In this document: piece after piece, positions 60,501 through 64,000 of the stretch
How the letters are laid out: the number at the start of each line of letters is the position of its first letter
How positions within the stretch are numbered: the first letter of the stretch is position 1
Source of the DNA: Pseudomonas sp. Irchel 3E20
GTDB taxonomy: Bacteria > Pseudomonadota > Gammaproteobacteria > Pseudomonadales > Pseudomonadaceae
Direction: 5' to 3'
DNA: 64,000 bases
Assembly (NCBI RefSeq): GCF_900187645.1
Contig: NZ_FYEE01000006.1
Span: forward strand, 266,077 to 330,076
Made by a program: the position numbers and the translations under genes
Notes under the pieces: generated by a model
What the model saw: only the letters and a program-made list of their open reading frames with translations
Database searches by the model: none
What the model was told of the DNA's origin: nothing

Positions 60501-60950
60501 TTGTTGATGCTCAAGGGCTCACTGCAACTGGGCCTGGTGCCACGTCTTGAACTGAACTTCGACTTGATGCCCGTGGACTTCCTGGCCCGTTTCATTGCTT
60601 GGCACAGCACCCGCTATCAACCCGGCCGCACCGTCTTCAACCTGCATAACCCTCAACCCTTGAGCTGGGCGGCCTATGTGGCCGCGTTCGAACAGGTCGG
60701 CCACTGTTTTGAATGGGCGACCGTGGCCCAGTGGCAGCAACAACTGGCCCGAGTCGACAGCCAGAACGCGTTGTTCGGCGTGCTGGGCTTCTACCTCAAC
60801 GGCTTTGAAGAGGACATCGGCGATATCTCCATGATCGGCCACACCAATGCCCGCCATGGCATCAAACAAATGGGCGAGCACTACCCGGAAAAATCCCCAG
60901 CGCTACTGCGCAAAGGCTGTGAGTACCTCAAGCAGATTGCCTTTATCTGA
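57531..60950 (+). CDS. mgoA: NRPS-like adenylation-carrier-reductase MgoA/PvfC
   Basis: An 1139-residue single-module synthetase. An N-terminal domain of about 190 residues that I do not recognise (no HHxxxDG condensation motif) precedes an adenylation domain (YTSGTTGQPKG, about 325; YGPTEAT, about 459; NGKVDR, about 651). A carrier domain follows (GGHSI, Ser711), then a reductase domain (VTGANSFVG, about 786; YNLSK catalytic Tyr945/Lys949). Aligned to GrsA, the specificity residues read DAIFMGLVLK, which suggests a bulky aliphatic amino acid such as Leu, Ile or Val. The reductase would release an aldehyde or alcohol. Confidence 0.93.
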   Translation: MKCLDIALIGNSQALDAIGEELAQHGHRLHYAASDCDLLIEDGSQALDSPIIARDSLHLRLQEATHAGEWLPRLTLLCWHGSARTKRLLDQLPLAPENSGNGQMLHRRAVDTLVDYVALLVSRVSREAEYLQHTTALDTDHALEGASLLRLQALAYVHRFNDTARPDLLCQAQTPLIEQLDRSLQRFGQRTALVIAGTHLSYGQLRAQSMAIQQRLLPLLAPLRGGGQPLVVGLCLEKSAPLYAAILAILGSDAVYLPLEPDHPLPRQQYILQNAGAVLLLHDGQHPLAQQMPGLDVARIDARSADLHQPLLHSRPSADAPCMAFYTSGTTGQPKGVVLSQHNLSHFCAWYADFCELNEQSRVLQFASLGFDASLIDIFPALIQGAALIVPSDSQRRDPLQLAALLREQRLTHGFLPPALLSLLPGDEPLGLGWLMTGGDVCEPEAIERLTPHTRLCNLYGPTEATVLATARPMRSGDHNRLLGAPIANSRVLILDDAQQPVAEQQVGELYIVGPGVALGYLHNPQQTAERYLELPLPDGQRLRAYRSGDLGKWTEAGIELCGRRDNQVKIRGFRVEPEEIEHCLRASRLFGQVAVVIDSQRRILAFVAQPAGEQPELAPQRLKQWAAQHLPDYMQPLACTLLASLPCASNGKVDRQALLRLPVTVVANTSRQLPRSADEERLRALWAELLELPAEEICTQESFFNLGGHSILLSRLLLGLREQFGRSISINRFIEDPTLARLATLVRGNAIEQNLCEQALADACRPLDIEALASSRMGDVGKVIVTGANSFVGVHIVQALLAAGAREVACLVRDSAGQSAAQRFAQALRDNCLEHLDLSRVQVHAADLTRPDLGLAPPLYERLDREFGALVHNAANVNHVLDYPSLAGDNVEPLLHLLRLCEGRSKKIFNFISTLSACSTRDAAGQVLEVAAAPTPPIYLRNGYNLSKWVGERLLERARERGVQVNLYRPGNISFNSRNGVCQPHKNRLLLMLKGSLQLGLVPRLELNFDLMPVDFLARFIAWHSTRYQPGRTVFNLHNPQPLSWAAYVAAFEQVGHCFEWATVAQWQQQLARVDSQNALFGVLGFYLNGFEEDIGDISMIGHTNARHGIKQMGEHYPEKSPALLRKGCEYLKQIAFI

Positions 60951-60979
60951 CACCACCCAGCGCATACAGGAGTAAGACC

Positions 60980-61450
60980 ATGAACCACCCCCAACCCGAC
61001 ACCCTGATCCGCAACCCCAACGGCAACCCGATCACCGCCAGCGTCGAGATTCGCGCATCGGCCAGCCGTGTCTGGGCCGTGGCCGGCGAGTTTGCTGGCT
61101 TCGACCGCTTCATCCCAGCACTGGAGCGCATCGAGATGACCGGCCAAGGCCCGGGTTCGCTGCGCAAGAAGTTCTTTAAAGACGGCAACCTGGTGGTCGA
61201 ACAGCTCAACCATCGCGACGAGCAGGCCATGACGATGACCTGGACCACCCTCTACAACACCCTGGGCGTCGGTCAGTTGTGGGCAGCCATGGTGGTTGAA
61301 GCCGCGGGCGCCGATTGCTCGCGTGCCACCTGGACCATCATTGCCGAACCGACGCAGGGTGAGGGTGAGGGTGAGGCCGATGCCTTCGCGCAGTTCGTAC
61401 AGGGTTTTGCTGACGAGGCCATGGGCAATCTACGCACGCTGTTTGTGTAA
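60980..61450 (+). CDS. mgoD: SRPBCC-family protein MgoD/PvfD
   Basis: A 156-residue START/SRPBCC (polyketide cyclase/dehydrase-like) protein with the family pattern TASVEIRASASRVWAVAGEF (about 19-38), WTTLYNTLGVGQLWAAMVV (about 87-105) and a C-terminal long helix. It is the last gene of the operon, 29 bases after mgoA, and is followed by a strong terminator. Such proteins bind hydrophobic ligands or assist cyclisation; the exact role in this pathway is not settled. A GEGEGE acidic run near 125-132 comes from a short repeat of GAGGGT. Confidence 0.88.
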   Translation: MNHPQPDTLIRNPNGNPITASVEIRASASRVWAVAGEFAGFDRFIPALERIEMTGQGPGSLRKKFFKDGNLVVEQLNHRDEQAMTMTWTTLYNTLGVGQLWAAMVVEAAGADCSRATWTIIAEPTQGEGEGEADAFAQFVQGFADEAMGNLRTLFV

Positions 61451-61460
61451 GCGGCCCATA

Positions 61461-61498
61461 AAAAAACGCGATGAGCCTGGCAGGCTTCATCGCGTTTT
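61461..61498. terminator. bidirectional terminator between mgoD and the chemoreceptor
   Basis: An ACGCGATGA/TCATCGCGT stem extended by GCC/GGC across a one-base bulge is flanked by A7 on the left and TTTT on the right. It can stop both the rightward mgo transcript and the leftward chemoreceptor transcript. Confidence 0.88.
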
Positions 61499-61515
61499 GC
61501 TGTAGCGGCTGCGCC

Positions 61516-63396
61516 TCAGATCTTGAAGCTATCGACCAATTGCTTGAGTCGATTGGCCTGCAACGACAGCGCGTCGCAGTCCTTCAAGGTTTCGTTGAGG
61601 TTGGCCACGCCCTGCTGGTTCAACAGGTTGATCTGGTTGATGTCCACGTTGAGGGTTTCCACCACCGCCGTCTGCTCTTCAGTAGCCGCGGCCACCGACT
61701 GGTTCATGCCGTCGATTTCCGTGATGCGCTGCGTCACGCTGACCAACCGTTCGCCAGCCTGGTTCGCCACTTCGACGCTTTCCTCGCTGGAAACCTGGCT
61801 CGCGTTCATGGTGGTAACCGCTTCGCGAGAGCCGATCTGCAGCGACGTAATCATCTTGTGGATCTCTTCGGCCGACTCCTGGGTGCGGTGTGCCAGGTTG
61901 CGCACTTCGTCCGCAACCACAGCAAAACCACGACCCGCCTCGCCGGCACGGGCCGCTTCGATGGCTGCGTTGAGGGCCAGCAGGTTGGTCTGTTGGGAGA
62001 TGCCTTTAATCACATCGAGAATGTGGCCGATGTTGTCGGTACTCGCATTCAGCGTTTCGATCTGGGTGCAGGACAAGCTGATCTTCTGCGACAACTCGGT
62101 CATCGCCAGGATGGTTTTTTCCACCACCTGCCGGCCGTCATCCGCCTGCTCGCTAGCGCCGCTGGCATGCTGCGACGCATCAGCCGCGTTGCGGGCAATC
62201 TCCTGGGTCGCCGCCCCCAGTTCATTGATGGCCGCCGCCACGCTGTTAGTGCGCGCACTTTGCTCATCGGAACCGACAATGGAAGCGTTGGATGAAGCCA
62301 TCACCCGTTGCGACAAATCATGAACCTGACGGGTAGCCGACGACACTTCCGAAATTGATGCGTGAATACGCTCCACAAACTGGTTGAAAGAGCCGCCCAG
62401 CACGCCAAATTCGTCCTTGCTCTCTACCGTCAGACGACGGGTCAAGTCACCTTCGCCCTGGGCGATGTCCTGCATCGCACGGCCCATGGTGGTCAACGGA
62501 CGCATCAACACCTGAATCAGCAAGCTCAACAGCACCGCAATGGCCGATACCGCGATGAACATGGCGATCAATGCAGATGTGCGGAATTGGCTGAGAGGTT
62601 CGTAAGCTTTGTCCCTATCGATCGATAGGCCGATATACCACTGGGCATTCGGCAACCCAGCGACGGGGGTGAAGGACAGAATGCGTTCCTGCTGGTTGAG
62701 CGTCACTTCCTGTGCAGTCTTCTCCAGGCGCAGTGCGGTGCCTGGGTAGATGTCCTTCAGGTTTTTCATCACCTGATCCTCGTCCGGGCTGACGATGACC
62801 TGACCGTCGCCGCTGACCAGAAAGGCATGGCCGATGCCACCGAAGTCCACCGAATTGATGATGTTCATCAGCGTTTGCAGGCTGAGGTCACCACCGACCA
62901 CACCCAGCAGTTGCCCCTCTTTCTTTACCGGCATGGCAATGGTAACGATCAACCCGCCCACCGCAGCCTTGTAGGGCGGCGTGAGCATGGTCTGGTTGGC
63001 CGCAACGGCCTGCTTGTACCAAGGACGCTCGCGGGGGTCATAGCCGTCGGGCATTTTGGCGTCAGGCCGCTGAGTGAAAACACCGTTGCTCTGGCCAACG
63101 TAGGTGAATTGGAAATTCGAGGTGAAGGCCGGTTGGTCCACCAGGCCCGGGAAGTCGGCCTGGGCGCCTTGGTGCGCGACGTTCTGGGCGAGGCTCTCCA
63201 GCACCAAGATGCGGCCGCTCAGCCAGTTCTGCACGCTGCTGGCGGTCAAGTCGCCGGCCTGTTCCACCGAGGCCTCAAGGTTTTGCTTGATCGTGTTCCG
63301 CTGCAGGTAGTCGTTGTACAAAGTGAACAAGGCAAAAGCCAGAACCACTACGCCAGAGGCGGCCAAAAGGATTTTATGGCTGAACTTGAGATTCAT
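61516..63396 (-). CDS. methyl-accepting chemotaxis protein (dCache)
   Basis: A 626-residue transmembrane chemoreceptor. It has a first helix (about 7-28), periplasmic double-Cache domain (about 30-270), second helix (about 275-300), HAMP (about 300-355) and signalling domain with the hairpin tip [19 protein letters not shown] (about 500-520). The Cache domain keeps RERPWYKQA and TPPY, as in amino-acid receptors such as PctA. The Asp that normally follows that Tyr in the amino-acid motif appears replaced by Ala (YKA), so the ligand may differ. The ATG at 63396 (MNLKF) is preferred over the longer frame to 63432. Confidence 0.9.
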   Translation of the reverse strand: MNLKFSHKILLAASGVVVLAFALFTLYNDYLQRNTIKQNLEASVEQAGDLTASSVQNWLSGRILVLESLAQNVAHQGAQADFPGLVDQPAFTSNFQFTYVGQSNGVFTQRPDAKMPDGYDPRERPWYKQAVAANQTMLTPPYKAAVGGLIVTIAMPVKKEGQLLGVVGGDLSLQTLMNIINSVDFGGIGHAFLVSGDGQVIVSPDEDQVMKNLKDIYPGTALRLEKTAQEVTLNQQERILSFTPVAGLPNAQWYIGLSIDRDKAYEPLSQFRTSALIAMFIAVSAIAVLLSLLIQVLMRPLTTMGRAMQDIAQGEGDLTRRLTVESKDEFGVLGGSFNQFVERIHASISEVSSATRQVHDLSQRVMASSNASIVGSDEQSARTNSVAAAINELGAATQEIARNAADASQHASGASEQADDGRQVVEKTILAMTELSQKISLSCTQIETLNASTDNIGHILDVIKGISQQTNLLALNAAIEAARAGEAGRGFAVVADEVRNLAHRTQESAEEIHKMITSLQIGSREAVTTMNASQVSSEESVEVANQAGERLVSVTQRITEIDGMNQSVAAATEEQTAVVETLNVDINQINLLNQQGVANLNETLKDCDALSLQANRLKQLVDSFKI

Positions 63397-63658
63397 TTCA
63401 TGGGACTTCTTATGCAAAAAATGGGGGGTCATCCGTGTCGCGTCATTCCATGTCGCCGCGCAGGCAGCATTCTATGGCTGCTCTACTTTGGTGCACGCTC
63501 GTCTCAGTACATGTCGGCACCACGGCGATAAAACTTAGGGCTTTGTAAGAAATAGACGACATAACAGGCAAAAACCTGCCGGACGGCATGCTAGAGCGGT
63601 ATGGCGGGGTTTAGGGAAAGGACAAAAAAACGCTGAAAACAGCAGGGACCAGAAAGAC

Positions 63659-63690
63659 AAAACCCCATTTGCTTTCGCAAATGGGGTTTC
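63659..63690 (-). terminator. hairpin after the downstream 5S gene
   Basis: On the minus strand AACCCCATTTGC-GAAA-GCAAATGGGGTT is followed by TTTTG, a perfect 12-base-pair stem with a GNRA tetraloop. It should end the rRNA operon. Confidence 0.85.
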
Positions 63691-63699
63691 GGAATTCAA

Positions 63700-63815
63700 T
63701 CTTGACGATGACCTACTCTCACATGGGGAAACCCCACACTACCATCGGCGATGCATCGTTTCACTGCTGAGTTCGGGATGGGATCAGGTGGTTCCAATGC
63801 TCTATGGTCGTCAAG
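63700..63815 (-). rRNA. rrf: 5S ribosomal RNA (downstream copy)
   Basis: Read on the minus strand, this begins CTTGACGACCATAGAGCATT, contains GAACTCAGCAGTGAAACGAT and ends GTAGGTCATCGTCAAGA, the known Pseudomonas 5S sequence of about 116 bases. The 5' and 3' ends pair to form helix I. It is the last gene of an rRNA operon transcribed leftward into the window. Confidence 0.95.
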
Positions 63816-63878
63816 AAATTCTGTGTGCGGCTCGTTAAAGAAACGGGCTCGCGAAAATCTTTAGCTTCTACTTAAAAC

Positions 63879-63910
63879 AAAACCCCATCTGCTTTCGCAA
63901 ATGGGGTTTC
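63879..63910 (-). terminator. second hairpin between the two 5S genes
   Basis: Nearly identical to the hairpin at 63659-63690 with one base change (CATCTG for CATTTG), leaving a single G-U wobble in the stem. It sits between the tandem 5S copies, where a terminator would be unexpected unless processing or read-through intervenes. Confidence 0.75.
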
Positions 63911-63919
63911 GGAATTTAA

Positions 63920-64000
63920 TCTTGACGATGACCTACTCTCACATGGGGAAACCCCACACTACCATCGGCGATGCATCGTTTCACTGCTGAGTTCGGGATG
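63920..64000 (-). rRNA. rrf: 5S ribosomal RNA (upstream copy, cut by the window end)
   Basis: The 3' 81 bases of a second 5S gene, identical over the visible part to the copy at 63700-63815. The window ends inside it, so the 5' end and the 23S gene that should precede it are not seen. Confidence 0.9.

Overview
The window is a chromosomal segment of a fluorescent-group Pseudomonas. The evidence is high GC coding bias, gene blocks in the order familiar from Pseudomonas chromosomes (sutA-amtB-glnK-ubiK-comM; rep-xpt; cycB-pauR-dadX-ridA-dadA-dadR; pycB-pycA-pycR-rccR; lapD-lapG), and several REP-type repeats of the Pseudomonas kind. Names rest on my reading of the protein sequences and remembered families; no database search was run.

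Region 1 (1-14.2 kb): the stress RNA polymerase factor SutA, then the nitrogen-control pair glnK-amtB behind a recognisable sigma-54 promoter with two NtrC-like sites. UbiK, the ComM AAA+ helicase, a LysR regulator, a MATE pump, a cyclic-di-GMP GGDEF-EAL protein, Rep helicase, xanthine phosphoribosyltransferase and a large acetyl-CoA hydrolase/transferase follow. Region 2 (14.2-22.9 kb): cytochrome c5, the polyamine regulator PauR, and the D-/L-alanine catabolic operon dadA-ridA-dadX divergent from its Lrp-type regulator. A cysteine-cluster protein, a PuuB-like amine oxidoreductase, a DUF1127 peptide and a MocR-type regulator come next. Region 3 (22.9-36.2 kb): a phospholipase D-like lipoprotein, polyphosphate metabolism (ppx facing hemB-ppk), DedA, ElbB, YaiI, a hipA-hipB toxin-antitoxin pair in toxin-first order, a small autotransporter and an orphan small protein.

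Region 4 (36.2-51.5 kb): two-subunit pyruvate carboxylase, its LysR neighbour PycR, the KDPG-type regulator RccR with a clear palindromic operator, a membrane PAS-GGDEF-EAL protein, UvrD, a Tim44-like membrane protein, a SMI1/KNR4 protein, a Kef-type antiporter and an acyl-CoA thioesterase. Region 5 (51.5-55.1 kb): lapD and lapG, which control adhesin release from the surface in response to cyclic-di-GMP, but without the adhesin gene beside them, then a GntR regulator.

Region 6 (55.1-61.5 kb) is the most interesting part. It is a four-gene biosynthetic operon: a DUF3050 haem-oxygenase-fold protein, an AurF-type di-iron N-oxygenase, a stand-alone adenylation-carrier-reductase NRPS and an SRPBCC protein. 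It matches the mgoBCAD/pvfABCD operons known to make small N-oxygenated signals (leudiazen/valdiazen-type diazeniumdiolates, pyrazine N-oxides). It sits behind an unusually long AT-rich leader that carries several perfect inverted repeats. Region 7 (61.5-64 kb) holds a methyl-accepting chemotaxis protein and the end of an rRNA operon with two tandem 5S genes, each followed by a near-identical hairpin. No tRNA, CRISPR array, prophage or insertion sequence was seen.
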